This document shows, piece after piece, positions 9,539 through 17,614 of a stretch of DNA of 64,000 bases. Source of the stretch: Syntrophobacteraceae bacterium (GTDB lineage Bacteria > Desulfobacterota > Syntrophobacteria > Syntrophobacterales > Syntrophobacteraceae); the NCBI GenBank assembly GCA_025453975.1, contig JALOPI010000015.1, positions 18,230 to 82,229 of the forward strand, in the 5' to 3' direction. Below the pieces are notes generated by a model. That model made no database searches. It was not told the DNA's origin and worked only from the letters and a program-made list of their open reading frames with translations. Made by a program: the position numbers and the translations under genes. How positions within the stretch are numbered: position 1 is the first letter of the stretch; each line of letters starts with the position of its first letter.

Positions 9539-9553
9539 TGGCAATTCTTTTGC
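9539..9553 (+). promoter_or_regulatory. Candidate sigma-54 (-24/-12) element upstream of ssrA
   Basis: TGGCAA at 9539-9544, five bases, then TTGC at 9550-9553. This matches the TGGCAC-N5-TTGC consensus with one mismatch and the correct GG-to-GC spacing. The predicted start would be about 8-10 nt before the mature tmRNA end. A chance match is possible, since sigma-54 is not the usual route to tmRNA. Confidence 0.3.
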
Positions 9554-9572
9554 GTAACTGTCCATTCAACGA

Positions 9573-9928
9573 GGGGGCGAAACGGGTTCGACGGGGGTAG
9601 AGAAGCTCAAGCTGCATGCCGAGGTCCTGACTGCTCGTTAAACAGTTGGGAATAAACACAAACGCAGACGATTACGCGTACGCCGTAGCCGCTTAAGCGG
9701 CTGCCGTTCCACTGGCTTTCTCCCACGGGGCCAACTGGAGCGTCGACTCAGTGGGATGGTTCTCGGAAGACCGCCTGTGCTTCCGAAAATGACATCCAGC
9801 AGGCTGGCTGGCGAGGGATCCTGCCCGAGGGGAGACCTCAACGGCGAGACTTCAGAACCCGGGATAAGCATGTAGATGTTTGAGTGGAATGCTTTCGGAC
9901 GCGGGTTCAACTCCCGCCGCCTCCACCA
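9573..9928 (+). ncRNA. ssrA: tmRNA (transfer-messenger RNA)
   Basis: 356 nt. The 5' end GGGGGCG pairs over seven bases with CGCCTCC just before ACCA at the 3' end (CCA at 9926-9928), forming the Ala-tRNA-like acceptor stem. The 5' part has the conserved GGTTCGACGG and the 3' part a T-arm-like GCGGGTTCAACTCCCGC. The tag reading frame is visible at 9664-9696, encoding ADDYAYAVAA then TAA; the exact resume codon could lie a few codons upstream (AAC ACA AAC GCA). Together with SmpB (not in the window) it rescues stalled ribosomes and tags the products for proteolysis. Confidence 0.95.
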
Positions 9929-9951
9929 TTTTTTGCAAGGAATTTTAGGAT

Positions 9952-10194
9952 TTAGGATTCTGAATTGGTGCTTTCAAGTGGGGCACCAGTGGGGCGTATT
10001 CTATCAACCTGATTTTCGGTTGTTTCTTCGAGATTTCTTCTTTCCGGTATCTGTGTCAGGGCATATCCTTCCCGGATCTCCTCAATGCTCACCCGGTAAT
10101 ATCTTTCAAAAGCCTTGTTCGTCTCATGATCCGTGAGCCGGCGGACCCCTTCCGGCGAAAGCCGCCTCACGGGCGATTCCTGCTCGTCACGCCG
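9952..10194 (-). pseudogene. Tyrosine-recombinase (phage integrase) C-terminal remnant
   Basis: An open stretch of about 80 codons bounded by stops, with only a GTG as a possible internal start. The product contains GVRRLTDHETNKAFERYYRVSI, which resembles the last helix of tyrosine integrases around the catalytic Tyr (H..T..AFERYYRV). The N-terminal catalytic Arg/His boxes are missing, so this is a fragment rather than an active gene. It starts 24 bp past the 3' end of tmRNA, the classic integration site for phages and islands. The match is short, so identity is probable rather than certain. Confidence 0.5.
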
Positions 10195-10366
10195 TCACTC
10201 TGCCGGCGGCTTCCTCAGATCCCACCTCGCCGCGGAGGCCGATGGGGGTGTTGCCAGCAAATAGGAATGTCCACCTTTGGGCCTGACGGAGAAACATGTT
10301 AAGATGGTTTCGACGTGGAGCTGACCCGGACCCTGACCCCGACCCGATAATGTGCGAGAGGATGGC

Positions 10367-10663
10367 GTGACGGAGCCCATCACAGCCGGACCCATGGAGT
10401 CTTCCAGAAACCTGGAGGAGCCATCGGCTCCGGAAAGAGACAGAAAGACTTACGGCATCGACGTCTTCAGAGCGTGGTGCAAGGCGTGCGGCATCTGCGT
10501 GGCCTTCTGCCCCCGGGAGTGCCTTGTTCGTGATGAGGAAGGGGCCCCCGTGGTGACGGATCCCGACCGATGCACGGGATGCGGCTGGTGCGAGCTGCAC
10601 TGCCCCGATTTCGCCATCAGCGTGCGCCGCAGAAAGCCCGAGGAAAGCCCGGAGGCGGATTGA
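10367..10663 (+). CDS. korD: 2-oxoacid:ferredoxin oxidoreductase, delta (ferredoxin) subunit
   Basis: About 98 aa from the GTG at 10367, which has AGAGGA seven bases upstream; an upstream GTG at 10352 and an internal ATG at 10394 are alternatives. It carries two [4Fe-4S] motifs, CKACGICVAFCP and CTGCGWCELHCP, the two-cluster ferredoxin layout of KorD/VorD subunits. It passes electrons from the thiamine-diphosphate centre to ferredoxin. First gene of korDABC, which in anaerobes converts 2-oxoglutarate (or another 2-oxoacid) and CoA to the acyl-CoA, CO2 and reduced ferredoxin, or runs in reverse. Confidence 0.88.
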   Translation: MTEPITAGPMESSRNLEEPSAPERDRKTYGIDVFRAWCKACGICVAFCPRECLVRDEEGAPVVTDPDRCTGCGWCELHCPDFAISVRRRKPEESPEAD

Positions 10664-10688
10664 GAACCCCTGAACCGGAGATGACCCT

Positions 10689-11834
10689 TTGACGGCAACG
10701 AGGAGTCGCGGGCGTCCCCTGCTGCTGCAGGGCAACGAGGCCATGGTGGAGGGGGCTCTGGCCGCCGGCTGCCGCTTTTTCGCCGGCTACCCCATCACCC
10801 CGGCCACGGAGATCAGCGAGGCCATGTCCGCCCGGCTGCCGGCCGTGGGCGGCACCTTCATCCAGATGGAGGACGAGATCGCCAGCCTCGGGGCCACCAT
10901 CGGGGCCTCCCTGGCCGGAGTCAAGGCCATGACGGCCACCAGCGGGCCCGGCTTCTCCCTCATGCAGGAGAACCTGGGGTTCGCGTGCATCGCCGAAGTC
11001 CCCTGCGTCATCGTGAATGTGATGCGCGGGGGGCCGAGCACCGGCCTTCCCACCCATGTGAGCCAGGGCGATGTGATGCAGGCTCGCTGGGGGACTCACG
11101 GCGATCATCCCATCATCGTCCTGGCGGTCTCGACGACCCTGGACTGTTTCTGGCTGACCATCAAGGCATTCAATCTCTCCGAAAAGTACCGGACTCCGGT
11201 CATCATCCTCTCGGATGAAGTGGTGGCTCACACCCGCGAGAAGGTGGTGCTTCCAGGTCCGACGGAGATCGAGGTCGTCGACCGCATCCGGCCCACCATG
11301 CCTCCCGAATGGTACATCCCCTACGAGGACAACAGCCGGGGAGTGCCGCCCATGGGAATCTTCGGAGACGGCTATCGCTATCACGTGACGGGCCTGGTGC
11401 ACGATGTACGCGGCTTCCCGACCCAGCGGGCGGACGAGATCGTACCGTTCATGAGCCGGCTGTTCCGCAAGATCAACCAGCACTTTTTCGAGATCCAGAT
11501 GGTGGAGGAGGAATTCACCGAGGATGCCGAAACGCTGGTCGTCGCCTACGGCTCGGTTTCGCGCTCGGCGCGGCGGGCCGTGAGGGAAGCCCGCCAGCGG
11601 GGCCTGAAATGCGGCCTCGTGCAGCTCATCACCCTGTGGCCCTTCCCGCGCCAGAGCGTGGAAGCGCTTCTGCGGCGGGTGCGGGCGGTGCTGGTTCCCG
11701 AGCTCAATCTGGGGCAGATTTCCCGCGAGGTGAAGCGCGTCAATCAGGGCGTCGCCCGCGTCGAGACCCTGAACCGCCTGGACGGGAGCCTCATCACGCC
11801 CGGAGAGATCCTGACACGCATCTTGAGACTCTAG
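10689..11834 (+). CDS. korA: 2-oxoacid:ferredoxin oxidoreductase, alpha subunit
   Basis: 381 aa, with TTG as the probable start and GGAG upstream. It shows the alpha-subunit hallmarks: GNEAMVEGALAAGCRFFAGYPITPATEI near the N-terminus, QMEDEIASLGATIGASLAGVKAMTATSGPG, and GGPSTGLPT. The C-terminal domain (VVAYGSVSRSARRAV) is the transketolase-like C-domain. Length and motifs match KorA rather than the longer pyruvate enzyme. It lies 25 bp after korD. A 292-bp gap without a convincing gene separates it from korB. Substrate (2-oxoglutarate versus branched-chain 2-oxoacid) is inferred. Confidence 0.92.
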   Translation: MTATRSRGRPLLLQGNEAMVEGALAAGCRFFAGYPITPATEISEAMSARLPAVGGTFIQMEDEIASLGATIGASLAGVKAMTATSGPGFSLMQENLGFACIAEVPCVIVNVMRGGPSTGLPTHVSQGDVMQARWGTHGDHPIIVLAVSTTLDCFWLTIKAFNLSEKYRTPVIILSDEVVAHTREKVVLPGPTEIEVVDRIRPTMPPEWYIPYEDNSRGVPPMGIFGDGYRYHVTGLVHDVRGFPTQRADEIVPFMSRLFRKINQHFFEIQMVEEEFTEDAETLVVAYGSVSRSARRAVREARQRGLKCGLVQLITLWPFPRQSVEALLRRVRAVLVPELNLGQISREVKRVNQGVARVETLNRLDGSLITPGEILTRILRL

Positions 11835-12126
11835 GAGGCTGTCCGAGCACACTTCCTGGTCCTTTGGAGCGGAGTGTAGCGAAGAGAGGAATCCTGGACA
11901 GACTGAGTGTTACCGCGAGGGAGATTCCTCATGATCGCCCGAAATGACAGCCCCTGGACAGCCTACCGGAAGGGGAGCGGTGCATGGGTGGCTGAGGGCC
12001 CCAGGAGGCCGGCAAGGAGACGTGAGCGCCGGGAGGAGGCCCCGGAGCACGGACGATGGACGCATCGGCCCCAACCGGGCCTGACCGCTCCTCACCAGAA
12101 CCTGTAACCCGAAACAGGTCTTCATC

Positions 12127-12981
12127 ATGGCGGAAGTTACCAAGCTGATTCACAAATACCTGCGGCACGACAAGAAGTTTCCCCACGTCTGGTGCCCCGG
12201 CTGCGGCAATGGCATCCTTCTGGGATCCCTCATACGGGCCATCGATCGCACAGGCTTCGAGAAGGACGAGATCGTGCTGGTGTCGGGCATCGGCTGTGCC
12301 GGACGCCTCCCCGTGTATGTGGATTTCAACACGCTCCACACGACCCACGGCCGGGCCCTGACCTTCGCCACCGGGGTCAAGCTGGCCAATCCCAGGCTTC
12401 AGGTCATCGTCATCATGGGGGATGGGGACGCCACCGCCATCGGGGGCAACCACTTCATCCACGCGGCCCGCCGCAACCTGAACCTCACGGCCATCATCGT
12501 CAACAACAGCATCTATGGCATGACCGGCGGCCAGTACTCGCCCACGACCCCCTACGGCGCCCTGGCAACCACCGCTCTCCACGGCAACATCGAGCAGGCC
12601 TTCTCCATCGCCGAGCTGGCCGTGACGGCGGGAGCCGGGCTGGTGGCGCGCGGGACGGTCTATCACGCCTCGCTCCTGGACGATCTCATCGAAAAGGCGA
12701 TCCTCAAGCGGGGGTTCTCGGTGGTCGAAGTCATCAGCCACTGTCACACTCAGTATGGACGGAGGAACCAGGCCGGGGGGGCCGTGGAAATGCTCCGCTG
12801 GCAGAAGGATTCGGCGGTGCGCGTGGAGAAGGCGGCTGCCCTGAGCCAGGAGGAGCTTCGGGGGCGCTTCACCATCGGGGTGCTGGTGGACCGTGACCTG
12901 CCCATCTACACCCAGGAATACCGCCGCATTCGCGAGGCAGCGGCGGCAGCGGCGGCCCAGCAGGGTCATCCAGCGGGCTGA
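12127..12981 (+). CDS. korB: 2-oxoacid:ferredoxin oxidoreductase, beta (thiamine diphosphate) subunit
   Basis: 284 aa, full length. The thiamine-diphosphate motif is GDGDATAIGGNHF...NNSIYGMTGGQ (GDG..NN), and the N-terminal WCPGCGNG and GIGCAGR segments hold the Cys residues that bind a [4Fe-4S] cluster in this family. This subunit carries out decarboxylation and acyl transfer. It follows korA by 292 bp and precedes korC by 26 bp. ATG at 12127 is clear. No sign of damage. Confidence 0.93.
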   Translation: MAEVTKLIHKYLRHDKKFPHVWCPGCGNGILLGSLIRAIDRTGFEKDEIVLVSGIGCAGRLPVYVDFNTLHTTHGRALTFATGVKLANPRLQVIVIMGDGDATAIGGNHFIHAARRNLNLTAIIVNNSIYGMTGGQYSPTTPYGALATTALHGNIEQAFSIAELAVTAGAGLVARGTVYHASLLDDLIEKAILKRGFSVVEVISHCHTQYGRRNQAGGAVEMLRWQKDSAVRVEKAAALSQEELRGRFTIGVLVDRDLPIYTQEYRRIREAAAAAAAQQGHPAG

Positions 12982-13007
12982 CAGGGACCAGGCAGCGGGG
13001 AAACGTG

Positions 13008-13589
13008 ATGGATCGTTACGAGATCAGGCTGAGCGGCTCGGGGGGTCAGGGCATCATCATGGCGGGAATCATTCTGGCCGAGGCCGCCGGCATCCATGAC
13101 GGCAAGTATGTATGTCAGACCCAGAGTTACGGTCCGGAGGCCCGCGGGGGAGCCAGCAAGGCGGAAGTGGTCATCAGCGACCGGGAAATCGATTATCCCA
13201 AGGCCATGAAGCCCGACCTGCTCCTGGCCATGAACCAGCAATCCTGCGACCTGTATCTGTTCGACCTGAAGCCTTCGGGCGTCTTGATCGTGGATTCCAC
13301 CCTGGTCAAGCAGCTCCCGACGACCCGGGCCTTCACCCTTCCCTTCACGAGAATTGCGCGGGAAGCCCTCGGAAAGGAGCTCGTGGCCAACATCGTCGCC
13401 CTGGGAGCATTGGTGGAGCTTGCGGGAGTGGTGGCGACGGGAAGCCTCGAGGCCGCCGTCCTGGGGCGGGTTCCCCCTGGCACCGAGGCTCTGAATCGAA
13501 AGGCCCTTGAGGCCGGAATCCACGCAGCCAGACAATTCCTCGCTCAACGAACGGAAAGCTCAACTCATGCGGATTCTCTTGACGAATGA
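13008..13589 (+). CDS. korC: 2-oxoacid:ferredoxin oxidoreductase, gamma subunit
   Basis: 193 aa from the ATG at 13008; the GTG at 13005 is an equally possible start. The N-terminus RLSGSGGQGIIMAG and the QTQSYGPEARGGASKAEVVIS segment are diagnostic of the gamma domain, which contacts CoA. It ends 23 bp inside surE, so the two are probably co-translated. This completes a four-subunit enzyme in the order D-A-B-C. Confidence 0.92.
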   Translation: MDRYEIRLSGSGGQGIIMAGIILAEAAGIHDGKYVCQTQSYGPEARGGASKAEVVISDREIDYPKAMKPDLLLAMNQQSCDLYLFDLKPSGVLIVDSTLVKQLPTTRAFTLPFTRIAREALGKELVANIVALGALVELAGVVATGSLEAAVLGRVPPGTEALNRKALEAGIHAARQFLAQRTESSTHADSLDE

Positions 13590-14319
13590 CGACGGAATCT
13601 ATGCCAAAGGCATCGAAGCGATTCATCTCTCCCTTGCAGCCGAGCACGACGTCACCGTGGTGGCCCCCGAGACGGAGCAAAGCGCCGTCGGTCACGCCAT
13701 CACCTTCCTGGATCCCCTGAGGGTCAAGCCGGTCCAGCGCAACGGTCAGTTCTTCGGTTACGCCTTGAGCGGCACCCCGGCCGACTGCGTGAAGATCGCC
13801 ATCACCGAGCTCATGAAGCCCCCTCCCCAGGTGGTGGTCTCGGGAATCAATCTGGGGGCCAACGTGGGTGTCAACGTCATCTATTCGGGGACGGTCTCCG
13901 CCGCCACGGAGGCCGCCGTGCTGGGGGTTCCTTCCGTCGCCGTCTCCATGGATTCCTTCGACGCCACCGACTTCTCTTCCGCCACCGAATTCATTCCGAA
14001 GCTTCTGCGGCTCCTGGAGCAAAGGGGTCTTCCGGCGGGCGTGACCTTGAACGTGAACGTCCCGAACGTACCGTACTCGCGGGTGCGGGGAGTCAGGATC
14101 ACCCATCAGGGAGGGATGCGGGCCGTGGAAACGTATGACCGCCGCTCGGATCCTCGAGGCGCGGTCTACTACTGGCTCCGCAACAAGGCCATCCTGGCCG
14201 ACCCCCATGTGGACGCCGACTCCACCGTCCTTTCCCGGGACTACATCTCGGTCACCCCCATCCACCACGATTTGACCGACTATCCGCTGATCGACACTCT
14301 GAAGACCTGGGGGCTGTGA
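13567..14319 (+). CDS. surE: 5'/3'-nucleotidase (survival protein SurE)
   Basis: 250 aa. It begins MRILLTNDDGIYAKGI, the family's metal-binding Asp-Asp signature, followed by APETEQSAVGHAIT, SGTPADCVKIA and SGINLGANVG..IYSGTVSAATEA, all conserved SurE blocks. It hydrolyses nucleoside monophosphates in a metal-dependent reaction in the cytoplasm. The ATG at 13567 (with GGAAAG upstream) is chosen over an in-frame upstream start because the family begins exactly at MRILLTNDDG. It overlaps the end of korC by 23 bp. Confidence 0.95.
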   Translation: MRILLTNDDGIYAKGIEAIHLSLAAEHDVTVVAPETEQSAVGHAITFLDPLRVKPVQRNGQFFGYALSGTPADCVKIAITELMKPPPQVVVSGINLGANVGVNVIYSGTVSAATEAAVLGVPSVAVSMDSFDATDFSSATEFIPKLLRLLEQRGLPAGVTLNVNVPNVPYSRVRGVRITHQGGMRAVETYDRRSDPRGAVYYWLRNKAILADPHVDADSTVLSRDYISVTPIHHDLTDYPLIDTLKTWGL

Positions 14320-14347
14320 ACAGGGGGCGCCGGAGAGGGGTGGGAGA

Positions 14348-14674
14348 GTGCCCGTGGATCCGGACGGGGATGCAAGCTCAGGTCCAGGGCTGATGAAGAG
14401 CAAGGCACAGGGAATGACTGAAGAGAAAAGGCAGAGCCAGGAAGCGCCAGCTGAATTCACCGGATGCCGGTTTCACCCCCATCGCCCGGCCATGGTCCGC
14501 TGCAACAAGTATGAGCTCCATTACTGCCAGGAATGCGTCGACAACTGCAGCGCCTGCACAGACCCGAATCTCTACTGTCAGCACCGGAATCAATGCTTCA
14601 TCTGGGAGAAATGCCGGCGGGAGATGAAGCGACGCAGGCGGGAGGGCGACTGTTCCGCGGCTGCCAGCCAGTGA
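14348..14674 (+). CDS. Small Cys/His-rich protein, probably zinc-binding
   Basis: Up to 108 aa if the GTG at 14348 is used; ATGs at 14393 and 14414 are alternatives. The body has a B-box-like arrangement of metal ligands: CRFHPHRPAMVRCNKY, HYCQECVDNCSAC, YCQHRNQCFIW, then a very basic tail (KRRRRE). The spacing suggests one or two zinc sites. Proteins of this kind are often annotated as hypothetical in deltaproteobacteria. It directly follows surE. No function can be given. Confidence 0.6.
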   Translation: MPVDPDGDASSGPGLMKSKAQGMTEEKRQSQEAPAEFTGCRFHPHRPAMVRCNKYELHYCQECVDNCSACTDPNLYCQHRNQCFIWEKCRREMKRRRREGDCSAAASQ

Positions 14675-14840
14675 TCATCGGATTCCAGAGGCTTGGGCCC
14701 GCGCGAGGGCACTCCGGGGGCTATTCGAGAATCGGCTACGGAGCATAACGGTCAGGCGGATCACCGTCTCATTCACTCACCGCAGGGAGCGTGATTCCCG
14801 CCCCCCCCACCACGGAAGTCCCGGGGACAGCACTCCAGCA

Positions 14841-15698
14841 CTATTCTCCCGGCTGAACTTTCTGGATGATGGGGCTCACCTTCTGCTCATTACGGATCTG
14901 CGCCACCAGGGTGTTGGCCTTGTCAATGCCCGCGACGGGCTCGAGCTGCACCACATGGACCTGGCCCAGCTTGGGATGGCTCTTGAGCTTCACCACCACC
15001 TTGTAGCCCCGCTTCTGCAGGTTCTGCTGCATTTCGTCGGCATAACGCTTCTCCTGGAACGACCCCACCTGGACCGTATAGAGGCTCTTGTCCGCCGTCG
15101 GCCTGACCTTGGGCTCCTCGGTGGGAGGCTTGGAAGCAATGGGGCCCGGCACAGCCTCCTTCGACTTCTGCGGGACAGCCGCGGCAGGCTCCGCAGGCTT
15201 GGCGGGGGATGATTCCGGAGCAGCCTTGGGGTGGCCCGCGTCGGGAGACAAGGCGGGCAGGTCCTTAGGCGGGGTGGCGCCGGGAAGAGGCGGCGCCGTT
15301 GTCGCCACACTCTCCTTCCTCACGGCCTCGTGCCCCGCGCCGGGCTTGTCCGCTGGAACCGGCTCGGACGGGGGCGTCTTGGGCGGCGCATCGGTGAATC
15401 CCTTGATCTCCGGTGGAATGGGCATCACCCGGGAATCCCCCGTTCTCGCCGGATCGGGCGACTGCCCCGGCAGGGGTGGAGCGCCATCGGCGGGCGGCAG
15501 GCCCGTGCGCGGGATCTCATGAGTGACCACCCCGTTGCGCTCGGCTCCGCGCTGTCCACTCTTGCTTCCCTTCTGCTGAAAGAGGGGTGCCACGATGATG
15601 ACGACCACCAAGCCAACGGCCGCCCAGAGCAGGAGCTTGACATACCGCGGCCGGCTCGTGGGGTCAGCGTTCCTGTTCACAAAGATCTTTTTGCCCAT
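14841..15698 (-). CDS. SPOR-domain membrane protein
   Basis: 285 aa from the ATG at 15698, which has an excellent AGGAGG upstream. A short cytoplasmic N-terminus and one transmembrane segment (YVKLLLWAAVGLVVVIIVAPLF) are followed by a long Pro/Ala/Lys-rich linker and a C-terminal SPOR domain (YTVQVGSFQEKRYADEMQQNL...GQVHVVQLEPV). SPOR domains bind denuded peptidoglycan glycan at division septa, so the protein probably acts in cell division or envelope remodelling. It is transcribed 10 bp after the upstream aminotransferase gene. Confidence 0.85.
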   Translation of the reverse strand: MGKKIFVNRNADPTSRPRYVKLLLWAAVGLVVVIIVAPLFQQKGSKSGQRGAERNGVVTHEIPRTGLPPADGAPPLPGQSPDPARTGDSRVMPIPPEIKGFTDAPPKTPPSEPVPADKPGAGHEAVRKESVATTAPPLPGATPPKDLPALSPDAGHPKAAPESSPAKPAEPAAAVPQKSKEAVPGPIASKPPTEEPKVRPTADKSLYTVQVGSFQEKRYADEMQQNLQKRGYKVVVKLKSHPKLGQVHVVQLEPVAGIDKANTLVAQIRNEQKVSPIIQKVQPGE

Positions 15699-15708
15699 GA
15701 CTTCCCTC

Positions 15709-16905
15709 CTAGCCTTGGGATCTCGCGCGTTTGACAGCCCGTGCAAAACCTGGCATGGCCCCTTCGATGGTGGCATCATCCACACAGTAGGCAATTCGGA
15801 AATGCCCCGGTCCTCCAAACCCGCTCCCCGGCACGGTCAGAATATTTTCTTCCTGCAGCAATCGGACGAATTCCACGTCGTCGGGCAGGGGGCTGCGGGG
15901 AAAGAGGTAAAAGGCACCCGGCGGCACCAGGAGCTCATAGCCCGCATCCCTCAGGCCTTTCACCAGCCGATCCCGCTTGCGCTGGTAGATGGAGACGTCC
16001 ACCGTGAGGCCCTGAAGCTCGGCCACCAGGTACTGCATGAGGGCCGGAGCGTTGACGAAGCCCAGAATTCGATTGGCCAGGGAAAGAGCCCCCAGCAGGG
16101 CGTTGAGGTCCGATGCCTGGGGATGCACGGCCACAAAGCCGATGCGCTCGCCGGGAAGGGACAGCTCCTTGGAGTAGGAAGTCGCGATCAGGGTGTTCGG
16201 GTAGAAGTCGAAAGGGCACGGCACCACGTGTCTGTCGTAGACGATCTTACGGTAAGGCTCATCCGAAACCAGGTAGATCGGGCGCCCATACTGTCCGCTC
16301 TTGCGCACCAGGAGATTTCCCAGCTCCCGGAGGGAGCGATCGTCATAGATCTGTCCCGTGGGATTGTTGGGGGAGTTGATGAGTACCACTTTGGTCCTGG
16401 GACCCATGGCCGCGTCAAGCCCATCCAGGTCGAGGCCGAAGTCCGCCCGGGTCGGGACCGTCCTGAGGATCCCCCCGTGATTGTCGGCGTAGAATGCGTA
16501 CTCCACAAAATAGGGGCTGGGGACCAGGACTTCGTCTCCTGGATCCAGGAGCGCCTTGAAGATGATGTTCAACGCCCCGGCAGCGCCGCAGGTGGCGACG
16601 ATGTTGTCCGAGCACAGGGAGACACAGTGCTCGCGGCTCAGGTGGTCCGATACGGCGCAGCGCACCTCGGCCAGCCCCGCATTGGGCATGTAGGCGTGCA
16701 TGCCAGGCTGGCAGCGGCTCACGATCTCCACCAGCTTCTTCTGGACTGCGTCGGGAGGAGGCACGTTGGGGTTGCCCAGACTGAAATCAAAAACGTTTTC
16801 GGCGCCATGAAGCTGCTTCAGCCGTGCCCCCTCCTCGAACATCTTCCGTATCCACGATGACTTCTCCATGAACTGGAGCATTTTCTGGGCTATCGCCATG
16901 GGCAT
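15709..16905 (-). CDS. PLP-dependent aminotransferase, class I/II
   Basis: 398 aa. Fold-type I motifs are present: FSLGNPNVPPP near the N-terminus, NSPNNPTGQIYDD, VSDEPYRKIVYD, and the PLP-lysine motif SYSKELSLPGERIGF. A C-terminal region with the family Arg-containing loop (GHFRIAYCVDD) follows. It transfers an amino group between an amino acid and a 2-oxoacid; aspartate, alanine or aromatic specificity cannot be read from sequence alone. It forms an operon with the SPOR gene. Confidence 0.9.
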   Translation of the reverse strand: MPMAIAQKMLQFMEKSSWIRKMFEEGARLKQLHGAENVFDFSLGNPNVPPPDAVQKKLVEIVSRCQPGMHAYMPNAGLAEVRCAVSDHLSREHCVSLCSDNIVATCGAAGALNIIFKALLDPGDEVLVPSPYFVEYAFYADNHGGILRTVPTRADFGLDLDGLDAAMGPRTKVVLINSPNNPTGQIYDDRSLRELGNLLVRKSGQYGRPIYLVSDEPYRKIVYDRHVVPCPFDFYPNTLIATSYSKELSLPGERIGFVAVHPQASDLNALLGALSLANRILGFVNAPALMQYLVAELQGLTVDVSIYQRKRDRLVKGLRDAGYELLVPPGAFYLFPRSPLPDDVEFVRLLQEENILTVPGSGFGGPGHFRIAYCVDDATIEGAMPGFARAVKRARSQG

Positions 16906-17258
16906 GATCTCTCTGGTTGCTTGATTTCCTCGATGATGCGAAATCCGACTGGTGCCTCCGCCGAAACTTCCGATCCTGGCAACGATGGCTCGACGCGTGA
17001 TCCCTTACGGGCGATGGCGGTGCTCTGTCGGGCGTCCATTTCTTCGGTGCACTATAGAAGAGACAACGGGGTGGATGCAAGCGGCAAGAGACCGGGGATG
17101 GCTGCCGTTTCACTGGAGAGCCCGGTGGGGCAGGGACTCCTCCTGGAATAGTCTTTTCCTCTTCTGGGAACGTCTGGTAGAGTAGGAGCCTGATGGACCC
17201 ATGCGAGTACGGCCTTCAGGCCATTTGAAGCACTGCAGGATAACCAAGGAGGAAACCC
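16906..17258. other. Intergenic region without a recognisable gene
   Basis: 353 bp between divergent genes. Short open frames here lack coding character. The right end carries the strong AAGGAGGAAACCC ribosome-binding site of the small gene that starts at 17259. I see no convincing promoter hexamers or repeats. Confidence 0.5.
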
Positions 17259-17513
17259 ATGGATTTCAAATCGTTTCTCGAGAAGTGCCGGATGGAGTCC
17301 ACGGTGAGCGATTTCGAATCCTACCTGGCCTGCCGGATCCTCGAGAAAAAGGTCCGGGAGGGGGCCCCGCCGGCCGCCATGACCGTGGAGAAATATACGC
17401 AGCTGAGAGACCAGGCCTTCGACCTCCGGGACGAGAAAGCCGCCCAGACGCTTTATGCCCTGGCGGGAGCCTCGGAATGGAAGGAAGACGAATGGGAAGG
17501 CTCCCTGCGCTAG
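17259..17513 (+). CDS. Small hypothetical protein
   Basis: 84 aa, acidic and helical, with no signal peptide or metal motif. I do not recognise the family. It is considered real because the ATG follows a near-perfect ribosome-binding site (AAGGAGG, 8 bases upstream), the codon use looks like its neighbours, and a hairpin terminator follows the stop. Confidence 0.6.
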   Translation: MDFKSFLEKCRMESTVSDFESYLACRILEKKVREGAPPAAMTVEKYTQLRDQAFDLRDEKAAQTLYALAGASEWKEDEWEGSLR

Positions 17514-17537
17514 AAAAAGCCGATCCCGGGCAAAGAA

Positions 17538-17576
17538 AACCCCGGTGGAGCCCGGCTCGGGAGCCCCATCGGGGTT
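17538..17576 (-). terminator. Hairpin terminator between convergent genes
   Basis: An 11-bp stem (AACCCCGGTGG at 17538-17548 with CCATCGGGGTT at 17566-17576, one G-U pair) encloses a second small stem GGCTC/GAGCC. On the minus strand it is followed by a T-rich run (GGTTTTCTTTG), the pattern of an intrinsic terminator for the gene at 17615-18553. It may also slow transcription from the plus strand. Confidence 0.65.
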
Positions 17577-17614
17577 GCTGCGGCATCTTCAGGTCATGAA
17601 ACCCGGTCCCATCC

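Noticed and set aside
10617..11852. 411-aa minus-strand open frame over korA
   Set aside because: Antisense to a strongly supported korA with intact motifs; His/Asp/Gly bias typical of a shadow.
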